Assembly (NCBI GenBank): GCA_944320745.1 | Contig: CALUIN010000005.1 | Coordinates: 1-64,000 of the forward strand | DNA: 64,000 nucleotides | Source of the DNA: an uncultured Alloprevotella sp. | GTDB lineage: Bacteria; Bacteroidota; Bacteroidia; Bacteroidales; Bacteroidaceae | Direction of reading: 5' to 3' | Shown: in pieces, positions 48,374-56,926 of the stretch | How the letters are laid out: the number at the start of each line of letters is the position of its first letter | Position numbering within the stretch: position 1 is the stretch's first letter | Made by a program: the position numbers and the translations under genes | Notes under the pieces: model-generated | Databases searched by the model: none | Seen by the model: only the letters and a program-made list of their open reading frames with translations | What the model was told of the DNA's origin: nothing

Positions 48374-49966
48374 CACGGCCGCGAAGTACTCATGTTTTAT
48401 CTGCTGCCTTCTGCGGATTTTGGGACACAGACAGCAAATAATCATAAACCTTTTTATCCCTGCCTCTGCTCATTCTCCACAAGGAACGGGTGAACAAGAT
48501 AAGCATCAACGCACATCTCTTGCACGGGACAGAAGTTCGTGAACGGATGATTGTTAAGATAAGGCTTTCGTATCTGGTTGTCAGTTTCACCCCTTGTCCT
48601 TTCCAGAACCCGACTTCTTCGGCAAACACTTTGTTTCCGTTCTTGCATGAACACTCCGTCGCGTGCAACCTGTTACTATACACGAAGGTCCGTAATAAAT
48701 CTTGATAATAATCCGCCGGAAACGACCATCTCTCATTCAGCCGGGCGAGACTTCTTCTGAAAGAATTGGATATTTCCATATACTCAGCATACGAATGCCC
48801 CAAACTGGAAAGCTTTTTCCTCCCCAAATTATCAAAGACTCGATATTGATAGCCAGCCGTATCTGTGACAAGCAACGTTTCTGCCAGAGAATAATATTGG
48901 AAAACGAACAAATGATCCTCGTTTATGGATAACTTCTCGTTGAAACGTATTCCGTGATTCCGGATTATGGACAGCTTATACAATTTTCCCCAAGGATAAC
49001 CGTTGGCTTTCAGATTCTGGCGTAGGAACTCGGTACGTATGTCCGGCACCAAGCAACAATATGCCTCTCGGTATCTCGTAGAAGAAAACACCTTTCCATA
49101 GACGTTGAAATGCCAGCCAGAGATATAGAAATCCGCATCGTATTTGTCCACTTGGAAATCAGAAAGGAAACCCGGTTCCAACCAATCGTCGGCATCGACA
49201 AAACAAAGATATTCTCCCTTGGCCGCCGCCATCCCTACATTCCGTGCAGAAGAAACGCCCCCATTCTGTTTATGAATGACAGAGATCCTTGAATCCCTGC
49301 CAACATAACCTTCACAGATGTCGCCCGACCGGTCCGTACTACCGTCATCTACTAAAATAAGCTGCCAGTCCGGGTATGTCTGCCTTAATATGCTGTCAAC
49401 GCATTGTGACAAAAATTCTTCCGCATTATAGACAGGTATGACTATTGAGATCATGACAGTCTTATTGTTCATTCAGAATCAGCCAAAGAAGAAGAAAGGA
49501 AGGCTTCTGATTCAGTTCTTCTTGCATTCAGCAGAATATTAACTTTCTCATAATCAATCGCAGTATATACCGGTATATCAGCCTTCCCGATTTGCCTATC
49601 TCGCAGTCCGAGACTTTCCAACAATGATAAAGCCCTGGCGCGCACTCAGCCACAAATCAATTGGCAGGACGTAAACGCGTGATTTATATAATTACTTCAC
49701 TGCTTGAAAAGCTTCCGGCGCACAATTTAATACCCGAAAACGGCATTGACACATTACTACCGCTGCAAACAATGCGAGACTTGTCTATCCTAATTACGGT
49801 AAAATTCATCCATGCAGAAAGGACACTTTTTCATGTGCTGTCCAACCCTTGCAATGCTGTTCTTGAACCATCTGTCTATGTAATTCCCGTCACAGATATA
49901 TATGCTTCAATCTTGTATCCACTATCAAACATCCGCCTTATGAAACCACGGCAGCGAAGTACTCAT
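48374..49966. repeat. 20-bp direct repeat flanking a GT2 gene
   Basis: CACGGCCGCGAAGTACTCAT at 48374-48393 and CACGGCAGCGAAGTACTCAT at 49947-49966 differ at one base, and the bases just upstream are also alike (CTATGAAGGA and TTATGAAAC). The first copy overlaps the GT2 stop codon. The second lies in a decayed, gene-free stretch. Confidence 0.6.
48390..49472 (-). CDS. Glycosyltransferase family 2
   Basis: A 360-residue GT-A enzyme. ISIVIPVYNAEEFLSQCVDS starts the fold, then LILVDDGSTDRSGDICEGYV, GGVSSARNVGMAAAKGEYLC and the metal site FVDADDWLEPGF near residue 95. The C-terminal 150 residues are helical and less conserved. MNNKTVMISIV gives two possible ATG starts six codons apart. The gene is bracketed by a 20-bp near-identical direct repeat (48374-48393 and 49947-49966), which hints at its insertion or duplication in the locus. 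Confidence 0.9.
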   Translation of the reverse strand: MNNKTVMISIVIPVYNAEEFLSQCVDSILRQTYPDWQLILVDDGSTDRSGDICEGYVGRDSRISVIHKQNGGVSSARNVGMAAAKGEYLCFVDADDWLEPGFLSDFQVDKYDADFYISGWHFNVYGKVFSSTRYREAYCCLVPDIRTEFLRQNLKANGYPWGKLYKLSIIRNHGIRFNEKLSINEDHLFVFQYYSLAETLLVTDTAGYQYRVFDNLGRKKLSSLGHSYAEYMEISNSFRRSLARLNERWSFPADYYQDLLRTFVYSNRLHATECSCKNGNKVFAEEVGFWKGQGVKLTTRYESLILTIIRSRTSVPCKRCALMLILFTRSLWRMSRGRDKKVYDYLLSVSQNPQKAADKT

Positions 49967-50063
49967 ATTGCCACAGAAATATGCCATCATATCCGGCATA
50001 TATATTGCTACATTCTATAAAGAATATCAGCACGTCATTTTACTCCCATGAAGAAATCCTCTG
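49473..50063 (-). pseudogene. Gene-free 591-base stretch, probably decayed coding sequence
   Basis: No intact gene is seen between the pyruvyltransferase-like gene and the GT2 gene. On the minus strand, fragments of open frame broken by several stops can be read, such as MPDMMAYFCGNMSTSLPWFH near 49990-49925 and MFDSGYKIEAYISVTGIT just after. The stretch is AT-rich like the genes around it. It contains the second copy of the direct repeat found at the end of the GT2 gene. I read it as remnants of a former polysaccharide gene, whose family I cannot identify. Confidence 0.45.
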
Positions 50064-51233
50064 TTAATTAATAGCCCCGTCTCTCAACGCGCTTTTCAAG
50101 AAATCCAATCCTTCTTCTCGTTGCGAGGCCAAAAAATTATTGACAAGATTCCAATTCAATGGCTCCTTCATGATTTTGTCAAGGACTTCCTTATCAAACT
50201 CGTCTATAATTCTATGTGTCAGATTCAAGTCATTCAATATGGAATAGATTCGTGAGTTTTGTCCATCAACACTTTTATCCCTAACCAAAGTAATAAAAGG
50301 GGAATTGAAATTCAAAGCGAATAACATACCATGGTATGAGGACGTAATCACAAGTTCCGCATTCAATATATCTGACAACCACATTTCTATTGTCGGATTA
50401 TACGCCGCCTTTTTATCAATAAAACGAGCGGATGAAACATATTTCACTTCATATTCCTTCTCCTCTAAATAATCTATAATCTTATACACGATCTTATTTC
50501 TCTCATCGTTAGTAAGCAGATAAATGACAGCGGATTTCTTCCTATTATTTCCAATATTAATAGGCTCCAATTTCAATTGTTTAATCCAATCCGTTCGGCT
50601 TAATAGCACTGTCGGATCTGCGGTCCATTTCACGTGATTTACACCCAATGACTTGCAGAGTTCTATGCCTGACTGTTCGCGCACGCCTATGGCCTTAAAA
50701 TGCGACAATGAATTACGAAAAATGTCCACTTCCTCATCTTTCAAAGCATTTCTGGCGAAACTTGCGGCATAAGCAATGCGCGGCTTAGAGTTAGGAACAA
50801 AATCTAAAAGAAAGACCTTTTTTCTATTCAGTGTTCCCCATTCTCCCCATACTTGGTCGCTCCCTGTTATAAACACATCCGCCTGAGGACAATTTTCACA
50901 CAAATCCTCGTAAGAATTATATACATCTTCCGAATAAGCCAAATACTTCCGAGTAAAAAGCCGGAACCCTCGATCTACTTTCTTTTCATTTATACCAACT
51001 ATGCGATGAATGATTTTCGATATACTATTTTTATCACTTACGACTCGCTTTATTTTTTTTAGAATGGTATCGTCATTTTTTACATCCGACGAAGTATAAC
51101 GAATAATATAAGGAGAAAAGCCCATCCTGCGCAGTACTACAGATAAAGCATAAGACTGCAGTATCTGGCCATAATTTACTGGCGACCCCCAAATTGTTGT
51201 TATTCCAATTTTTTTATTTCCTTGCATTTTCAA
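50064..51233 (-). CDS. Polysaccharide pyruvyl transferase family protein
   Basis: A 389-residue PF04230 member. It starts KKIGITTIWGSPVNYGQILQ, the characteristic N-terminal G-x-x-N-x-G region, then ADVFITGSDQVWGEWG near residue 115, RIAYAASFAR and VITSSYHGMLFALNFNSPFI near residue 300 with the S-x-H-G motif. Proteins of this kind in Bacteroidota loci may pyruvylate or otherwise modify repeat-unit sugars. It overlaps the Wzc start-distal end by 4 bases (ATGA) and is AT-rich. Confidence 0.87.
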   Translation of the reverse strand: MKMQGNKKIGITTIWGSPVNYGQILQSYALSVVLRRMGFSPYIIRYTSSDVKNDDTILKKIKRVVSDKNSISKIIHRIVGINEKKVDRGFRLFTRKYLAYSEDVYNSYEDLCENCPQADVFITGSDQVWGEWGTLNRKKVFLLDFVPNSKPRIAYAASFARNALKDEEVDIFRNSLSHFKAIGVREQSGIELCKSLGVNHVKWTADPTVLLSRTDWIKQLKLEPINIGNNRKKSAVIYLLTNDERNKIVYKIIDYLEEKEYEVKYVSSARFIDKKAAYNPTIEMWLSDILNAELVITSSYHGMLFALNFNSPFITLVRDKSVDGQNSRIYSILNDLNLTHRIIDEFDKEVLDKIMKEPLNWNLVNNFLASQREEGLDFLKSALRDGAIN

Positions 51234-53653
51234 TCTCCCTTTTTCTTCCCATATCCGTATCCATAATTATATTTCCGGCCATACCTGCCGTATTTGGCAT
51301 ATTTGCCGTAGCCGTAATAATAGCCGTTGCGGCGCTTGTCCATATTGATGCCATTTATCAAGATACAGAGATGAGGCAACTTCTTTTCCGCGTACAGCTC
51401 GTTGATATATTCAAAATCGTTTTTCCGCGTATAGTCAGCGCGACAGACATAGACGCTCACGTCGGCCATGCGGGAAATCAACTGCGTATCCGTCACCATT
51501 CCTATCGGCGCTGTGTCCACGACTATGTAGTCATAGCTCTGCCGCAATAGAGCGAACGCTTTGTCCAGGCTGTCCCGGCCGACGAGTTCTGTCGGATTGG
51601 GGGGAATCGTGCCGCTCGGCAGTACATAGAGGTTCTCCGACACGCCGGACGGCCGGCAGAGCGACAACAAATCCGTGTCCGAAGGATGTGCCAGATAACG
51701 CGTAATGCCATCGCCGCTCTTATCCAAAGAAAAAATCCGGTTCAAACTTGGCTTACGGATATCAAGGCCTACGATGAGCGTTTTCTTGCCCATTAAAGCC
51801 AGGCTCACGGCCAGGTTGGAGGCACAGAAGCTCTTGCCTTCATTTGAGGTTGTCGATGTGAACAGGATGACCTTCTGTCCCTCCATCAGCATATACTGAA
51901 GGTTCGTACGAAGGCTGCGGAAGATTTCTTCCATCAGTTCGTTACGATTTTCCTTCACCACGATCGGGTTATCGTTCTCCAGCTTTATCTGCGGTATGTC
52001 CCCCACCACGGCAATGTCCGTTATGCGCTCCACGTCTTCCCGGCCTTCTATTTTGAAGCGCAGCTGGCGCAAAAGCCAGATGCAGCCCAAGGGGAATGCC
52101 AGTCCGAGGATAAAAGCTATCATATATGTGTTCCGCCCGTTCGGCGCCACCAGTCCGCTGGCGCGGGGCTCTTCCACGACGCGGCCGTTGTTGGCCGTAG
52201 CAGCCAGCGTGATGGCGTTCTCCTCGCGCTTCTGCAAGAGCATCAGGTAAAGGTTCGACTTAATTTCCTGTTGGCGGCTGATGTCGCGCAACTCCCGTTC
52301 CTGCCGCGGCGTATTGCCGATGCGCGTCCGGTATTTCCCGGCTTCCATATCCAGGTTGTTGCGCGTTATCTGCAAGCCCTTCTCCACGCTCTCCACCGTA
52401 GTGATCACCGCGTTGCGTGTCATGGAAATAGATTCGTCCAGGTTTATCACCGCAGGATTCGTTTCTTTGGAAGTCCGCAACAGGCGCTTGCGTTCCACAA
52501 GCATTTCGTTGTACTGTGCAATAATATTGCCCAGCGAAGCATCCTCTATACCCACATTGACGGGAATCACCTCGTTCTGGTTCTGCGGATTGTTGATATA
52601 CTCGCGCAAGAACCTGACAAGGCGCAGTTGGTTCGCGTTGTCCGCCCGCTTCTGTTCATACTCTGAATTGCCCTGCAAGGCCAATTGCGCGTCCGCGCTG
52701 AGATTGGTCAGTCCTGCCCGTTGCTTGTAGTCTGCCAGCTCATTCTCCGTGGTTCCCAGTTCTTCGTTAATAACATGGATACGCTCGTCTATGAAGCGGG
52801 CTGTCCTTATGGCCACCTGGTTCTTGTCGTCGTTGGCATCGCTGTTATAAATGGCCACCAGGGTCGTCAGGAAGTCCGTTCCGCGGCGAATGTCCGCATC
52901 GTTAAATGACAGACGCACTATTGATGAAAAATCGCTGGTCGGACCTGCGGACAGCCGTGCCTTACATCCTCCGGCGGCAGCCGAAGGCGAGGTCACCGTA
53001 GCCAATATGGTGCAGGGACGGTCCGCGTTGCCGGCCACGCTGTCCGGTGCGGCCGATATGCTCAGCGTGCCCACCGGCGTGATAAAGACAGACGGCAGCC
53101 GCTTGAAGACCTTCGTCTGCGCATGTTCTTCGCCGCCGGCCATGTAGGAGGCCGTCACAGCAACATCCTTCCGTGTACGATAATCTATCTTAACCCGCAA
53201 CACGGACGGCAACCGTTCCGCCTCCTCCGGCGACATCCAGATTTGCACCGGCGTATTTTTATAAAGCGGGGCGTCGTAGCCGAAATTCGTCTCGCCGGAA
53301 TAATAATTGATGTATAGGTTCAGCGCGTTGACAACCTTTTTTATCAGCGTGAACGACTGCAGGATTTCCACCTCGTTGTCAAAATTGTTCGCCATGGAGA
53401 AGTTCCCCAAGTCCTGCATGGCCAGTTGCGCGCTCGCAGCCGTCTTCGTTTTATCCGCCTGTTTAATCAGCACCGTCGAGCTCACGTTGTAAACAGGCGG
53501 CTGATAGCGCAGATAAACATATGCGCCGGCAATTGCCAGCACCAGGCACGTCAGGATGAGCGGCCAATAAAGCAAATATTCGAAAACGACAGCTTTGTAA
53601 TCCGTCGGTTTACCGCCATCTGCGAAAAGATCGTGGTTCTGTCTCTTCCTCAT
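51230..53653 (-). CDS. Wzc-like polysaccharide co-polymerase with BY-kinase domain
   Basis: An 807-residue inner-membrane protein. Membrane helix near residues 30-50 (LLYWPLILTCLVLAIAGAYV), Wzz-type periplasmic domain with coiled coil (about 60-500), and a second helix near 510-530 (NTYMIAFILGLAFPLGCIWL). The cytosolic tyrosine kinase has Walker A TSNEGKS near residue 602, Walker A' IVGLDIRKPSLNR and Walker B DYIVVDTAPIGMV. The C-terminus is a tyrosine cluster (GYYYGYGKYAKYGRYGRKYN), the autophosphorylation tail that controls chain length. It should pair with the Wza-like exporter encoded just upstream. Confidence 0.95.
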   Translation of the reverse strand: MRKRQNHDLFADGGKPTDYKAVVFEYLLYWPLILTCLVLAIAGAYVYLRYQPPVYNVSSTVLIKQADKTKTAASAQLAMQDLGNFSMANNFDNEVEILQSFTLIKKVVNALNLYINYYSGETNFGYDAPLYKNTPVQIWMSPEEAERLPSVLRVKIDYRTRKDVAVTASYMAGGEEHAQTKVFKRLPSVFITPVGTLSISAAPDSVAGNADRPCTILATVTSPSAAAGGCKARLSAGPTSDFSSIVRLSFNDADIRRGTDFLTTLVAIYNSDANDDKNQVAIRTARFIDERIHVINEELGTTENELADYKQRAGLTNLSADAQLALQGNSEYEQKRADNANQLRLVRFLREYINNPQNQNEVIPVNVGIEDASLGNIIAQYNEMLVERKRLLRTSKETNPAVINLDESISMTRNAVITTVESVEKGLQITRNNLDMEAGKYRTRIGNTPRQERELRDISRQQEIKSNLYLMLLQKREENAITLAATANNGRVVEEPRASGLVAPNGRNTYMIAFILGLAFPLGCIWLLRQLRFKIEGREDVERITDIAVVGDIPQIKLENDNPIVVKENRNELMEEIFRSLRTNLQYMLMEGQKVILFTSTTSNEGKSFCASNLAVSLALMGKKTLIVGLDIRKPSLNRIFSLDKSGDGITRYLAHPSDTDLLSLCRPSGVSENLYVLPSGTIPPNPTELVGRDSLDKAFALLRQSYDYIVVDTAPIGMVTDTQLISRMADVSVYVCRADYTRKNDFEYINELYAEKKLPHLCILINGINMDKRRNGYYYGYGKYAKYGRYGRKYNYGYGYGKKKGD

Positions 53654-53668
53654 TTGTTTACGTCTGGT

Positions 53669-54469
53669 TTATTTAAGGATTATCACCACCAGCGACGCGA
53701 CGCTTGCCGCCATGCTCAACAACGAAATCCACATGGAACTATTCGTATTGAACGATGTGGAACGTACCTTTGCTTTAGTCGGTTTCACATAGATGATGTC
53801 GTTCTGCTGCAACTGATAGTAGGGCGAAAGGGCTATGTCCGCCTTTGTCAGGTCCAGATGATAGACACGGCATTTGCCGGACGCGTCCTCGCGCAGCAGC
53901 TGCACGTCCGTGCGGTCCGAAGTCAGCGTCATGTCGCCGGCTTGGGCCAACGCTTGGAAAATATTGATGCGCTCGTCGCTGACGCTGTACGTTCCGGGAG
54001 ATTTCACCTCGCCCAATACGCTGATTTTATAACTGAGCGTACGTACCGTCACGTTGGGAACCTCATTCAGATAAGTCTCCAGCTTGCTACGTATCAATTC
54101 CTCGCACTCGCGCGTAGTAAGGCCCGACACGCGCAGTTTCCCCAACACGGGATAATCAATGTAGCCCTCGTTGTCCACCAGGTAGTTCAGCAACTTGGCA
54201 TTATCCAAACCTTGCGTCATAGCCTGTTGCCCTTTCGCCTGCCCTATTTTCCGGTAAAAAGGCACGGAAGAAGCCGGGTCGGAAGTACTGACCACGATGG
54301 TCAGCTCGTCCTTCGGCATAATGCGGTACACGTAATGCCTTTCGTGTTGCTCTACCATATCAAGCACCTGGTCCTCGCGAAGGTATAGGGAATCTTTGTA
54401 AGCCGTACAACTTGCCAAGAAAATCGGCAGCAAAAGAAAGAGGATAAGCCTTTTCCTGTCCATCATCAT
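53669..54469 (-). CDS. Wza-like polysaccharide export lipoprotein
   Basis: A 266-residue outer-membrane exporter subunit. The lipoprotein signal ends LLPIFLASC. YRIMPKDELTIVVSTSDPAS near residue 47 begins the Poly_export (PF02563) domain, and YKISVLGEVKSPGTYSVSDE near residue 148 is the SLBB domain. A C-terminal hydrophobic helix, ISLLSMAASVASLVVIIL, would span a membrane, as in Bacteroidota homologues. It lies 15 bases upstream of the Wzc gene; the pair forms the trans-envelope export channel. Confidence 0.94.
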   Translation of the reverse strand: MMMDRKRLILFLLLPIFLASCTAYKDSLYLREDQVLDMVEQHERHYVYRIMPKDELTIVVSTSDPASSVPFYRKIGQAKGQQAMTQGLDNAKLLNYLVDNEGYIDYPVLGKLRVSGLTTRECEELIRSKLETYLNEVPNVTVRTLSYKISVLGEVKSPGTYSVSDERINIFQALAQAGDMTLTSDRTDVQLLREDASGKCRVYHLDLTKADIALSPYYQLQQNDIIYVKPTKAKVRSTSFNTNSSMWISLLSMAASVASLVVIILK

Positions 54470-54515
54470 TTTTTATCGTTAAAAGAATAACATATGTTCC
54501 TGAATCGGGGCGAAG

Positions 54516-55391
54516 TCAGTCCCGCGTCGCCGCGAACAGCCTGAAACTCAACAGTGCCGCCTCCACGTCGGGCCGGTTCTGCAACTCATAGGCGGGGACG
54601 CTTCCGGCAACCTCGGCCAGCGTCCCGCTAATGCCGGCAAAACTCTGCGCATCCAGCGCTATCACGGACGCAGCCTCCACCAGCCGCCGGAAAGTGTCGA
54701 TGCCGCCCAGGCGCACAGCCTTGTTCCGTGAAGCCTGTTTCATGAAAAACAACGTCTGCAGCCTCACGCCTTCGTTTCGGAAGCAGGCCGTTTTTCCGCT
54801 CCAGGGCGAACCGTACACCCGGACTTCGCCGTTCTCCATGCACCGGATCACGGGCTGGTCGTCGTTCAGCAGCCGGCTGCCGGAGATATGCCGCAGCCAG
54901 AGCCGGGCATGCGTACTTTTGCCTATACCCGACGCGCCGACGAAGGCGCAGCCGTCGGCGCCGGCCGCCACGCACGAGGCGTGTACCACAGCCGTCCGGC
55001 GATACGCCGCGCTATAAGTAAAGGCCAACATAACAAAATCGTTCAATAACCAATAATCCTCGTCAGCCTCGGGCCGCCAATCCGTACGCGCCGCTCGCCA
55101 CCGGCGGTCGGCGCGAATCCAATACGTCCGGCCATTTTCGCGAAGAGTCAAGGCCACGCAGCATTCGCCGGGCAGCAGCCACAGCCGCAATGTCCTCGCC
55201 TCCAGTTCGTTCACCAGGTCCGGGGCGGCCGTTTCCTGGCACACGCGGCATCCCGTCTCCACCCTGCACAGCACTGCGCACGGCAGCGCGGCGGCCCCGG
55301 ACACGAGGAAGGGGCGGTAATTGGGCAAACGGACCGTGAACTCTTCGCCGCACGTCACCTCCACCGGCCAGCCCGCAATCGACAACATCAT
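54516..55391 (-). CDS. HprK-related P-loop kinase-like protein
   Basis: A 291-residue protein. The N-terminal 130 residues are not recognisable in detail. The core has VVHASCVAAGADGCAFVG and then the P-loop GASGIGKSTHARLW (residues about 150-163). RLLNDDQPVIRCMENGEVRV supplies the acidic Walker B-like pair, and YGSPWSGKTACFRNEGVRLQ follows. This matches HPr(Ser) kinase-related proteins found beside exopolysaccharide and peptide-modification genes rather than true HprK, which is longer and paired with HPr. It overlaps the AraC-type gene by 4 bases. A PqqD-like gene lies 1.5 kb upstream, beyond the invertible promoter. Confidence 0.78.
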   Translation of the reverse strand: MMLSIAGWPVEVTCGEEFTVRLPNYRPFLVSGAAALPCAVLCRVETGCRVCQETAAPDLVNELEARTLRLWLLPGECCVALTLRENGRTYWIRADRRWRAARTDWRPEADEDYWLLNDFVMLAFTYSAAYRRTAVVHASCVAAGADGCAFVGASGIGKSTHARLWLRHISGSRLLNDDQPVIRCMENGEVRVYGSPWSGKTACFRNEGVRLQTLFFMKQASRNKAVRLGGIDTFRRLVEAASVIALDAQSFAGISGTLAEVAGSVPAYELQNRPDVEAALLSFRLFAATRD

Positions 55392-55768
55392 AACCTTTCC
55401 CTGTATTCTCCGGGGGTCATGCCGTACTTATCATGGAAAGTGCGGTAGAAAGCCCGTAATGACCTGAAACCGGCGTCAGCCGCTATAGCCTTGAAGGGCG
55501 CGTCCGGACGGCAAGCCATCAACTCCACGGCATACGACAGGCGCAGGCCATTGATGTAACCGCAAAAATTTGTCCCTGCGCAACACTGAAGCACCCTTGC
55601 CGCCTTATTTTTGTTCAGCAAAACCAGGCGCACATACTTGTCGCGCGAAAAAGCCGGATCCAGAAACAGACGCTGCTCCACAATCCGGCGATGCGTTTCC
55701 TCGAACTGCCTCGCCTCCTCCGCAGTCGGTCCCGCGGACTGGCGCGCGCGGCACGCGTCATTTTCCAT
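55388..55768 (-). CDS. Stand-alone AraC-type DNA-binding domain protein
   Basis: A 126-residue protein. Residues about 25-125 are the two-HTH AraC domain as found in Bacteroidota response regulators: RRIVEQRLFLDPAFSRDKYV, NFCGYINGLRLSYAVELMAC, IAADAGFRSLRAFYRTFHDK and YGMTPGEYRERL. The usual sensor or ligand-binding domain is absent. It overlaps upxY by 11 bases and the HprK-like gene by 4 bases, so the three are translated from one message. It may regulate this operon or another polysaccharide locus. It takes the position where B. fragilis loci have upxZ, but it is not related to UpxZ. Confidence 0.82.
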   Translation of the reverse strand: MENDACRARQSAGPTAEEARQFEETHRRIVEQRLFLDPAFSRDKYVRLVLLNKNKAARVLQCCAGTNFCGYINGLRLSYAVELMACRPDAPFKAIAADAGFRSLRAFYRTFHDKYGMTPGEYRERL

Positions 55769-56375
55769 CTGAATCGCCCGTTATGATTTCAACGTATTCC
55801 GGCTCCACCTCCACCGCCGCCGTCAGCCATCCCGGAAGCTCCACAAGCAGGCGTTTCACGCGGGCGCCGCGCATGGCGAGCAGATACCCCTCGTAACCAT
55901 CCAGGCTGCCGCCCACGATACGGATACGCCGCCCCAACATAGCAGTCGTCATTTCGCCTGGCCGATAGTACTTGGGCGTTCTGGCGCGCGCCACTGCGTT
56001 GACAAAGTTTGCCATGTCATCGTCGCGCACCACCATCGGGTCACGATAAGCGGCCCCTTTCTGATAACGGTACTGCAGCGTGGGGATTCTGGCAACGGCC
56101 ATGTCAAGACGTTGCCGCGTCTCGCGCACAAACAACAAATCGCGGATAAAAGGAACGCATTCCCTGATGCGGCGACCTTGCCGGACAGACAGGCGCCAGC
56201 ACATAGGGGTGAAAATTTCCATCCCGAGAGCCGCCAATTGCTTGTAGGCCGGAAGTTTGGCATTGCTGCGCTTGAGGTCGCGCATAACAAACCATTGTTT
56301 AACAAATTCCGGTTCCGTAAAAGGCCGCGACTGCGACGGAGCCCCCGATTTTGACTTTTTATCCGGCTGGAACAT
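55758..56375 (-). CDS. UpxY-type NusG-like transcription antiterminator (second locus)
   Basis: A 205-residue protein heading the second polysaccharide operon. The NusG N-terminal domain shows VKQWFVMRDLKRSNAKLPAY near residue 25, EIFTPMCWRLSVRQGRRIRE and FIRDLLFVRETRQRLDMAVA. The C-terminal KOW part shows IRIVGGSLDGYEGYLLAMRG. It should allow RNA polymerase to read through the 18-kb operon. It differs widely from the first UpxY at 5992-6561, as expected if each acts on its own locus. About 180 bases of leader separate it from the inverted repeat nearest to it. Confidence 0.92.
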   Translation of the reverse strand: MFQPDKKSKSGAPSQSRPFTEPEFVKQWFVMRDLKRSNAKLPAYKQLAALGMEIFTPMCWRLSVRQGRRIRECVPFIRDLLFVRETRQRLDMAVARIPTLQYRYQKGAAYRDPMVVRDDDMANFVNAVARARTPKYYRPGEMTTAMLGRRIRIVGGSLDGYEGYLLAMRGARVKRLLVELPGWLTAAVEVEPEYVEIITGDSDGK

Positions 56376-56558
56376 GATGGCATCTTTTCGGTAAAGACAA
56401 AACCTTCTAATCCTGCATTGATTATTATTCGCTACAAATCATGCAGTTACACAAAACAACGTCGATCGGCAATTTCTCGTCCAGCGCTTCCGTCTATGAC
56501 ATTGCGCCTCGGCTTGGCTCAAACTTTACCGCCGGAGCCGCGCGCAAATACACTGTAC

Positions 56559-56752
56559 ATCTCTTGATAAGAGACGGATTAATTTGCTACAAAATTAGCA
56601 AAATCGCTTGATATAAGCCATATTCGGCATGCGATTTTTTTGTTTTTTGCCCGCAATCGTGAGAGCTGTTAAACCAAAAACTCTCCCACGTCTCTGTATT
56701 CCCCATAAAAATCAGCATCTTAGACAAGCTGGCACATCTCTTATCAAGAGAT
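56559..56752. promoter_or_regulatory. Putative invertible promoter segment bounded by 16-bp inverted repeats
   Basis: ATCTCTTGATAAGAGA at 56559-56574 is the exact reverse complement of TCTCTTATCAAGAGAT at 56737-56752; the 162 bases between them would form the invertible unit. Each copy is itself nearly symmetric around GAT/ATC, as recombinase sites often are. Length and placement upstream of upxY match the invertible capsule promoters of Bacteroides fragilis, which have comparable repeats roughly 170-190 bp apart. No invertase gene is in the window, so one would have to act in trans. Confidence 0.72.
56590..56597 (-). promoter_or_regulatory. -7 box inside the invertible segment, facing the polysaccharide operon
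   Basis: On the minus strand this reads TAATTTTG, matching TAnnTTTG. It lies 16 bases inside the left inverted repeat and points toward upxY, so the present orientation looks ON. No clear -33 TTTG is seen at the usual spacing, and no equally good box faces the other way inside the segment. Confidence 0.6.
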
Positions 56753-56926
56753 CCGGGATTTTTATATAAACGCAAAAATAAGCCGCACTTTCAAATCCGC
56801 CATCCGACGATTCCTCCAATACGGGGCGGAAAGCTAATAAAAAAACGGCTGCTACATTCTCACAAACTGCGCGCAACGGCTGCGGCGCCTTCCCCCGCCC
56901 TTCAGATGCCCTCAGCAAGACGGGAC

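Noticed and set aside
49661..50020. A 119-codon plus-strand frame in the gap between the GT2 and pyruvyltransferase-like genes
   Set aside because: No family resemblance and opposite to the operon; the gap is better explained as decayed minus-strand coding sequence.
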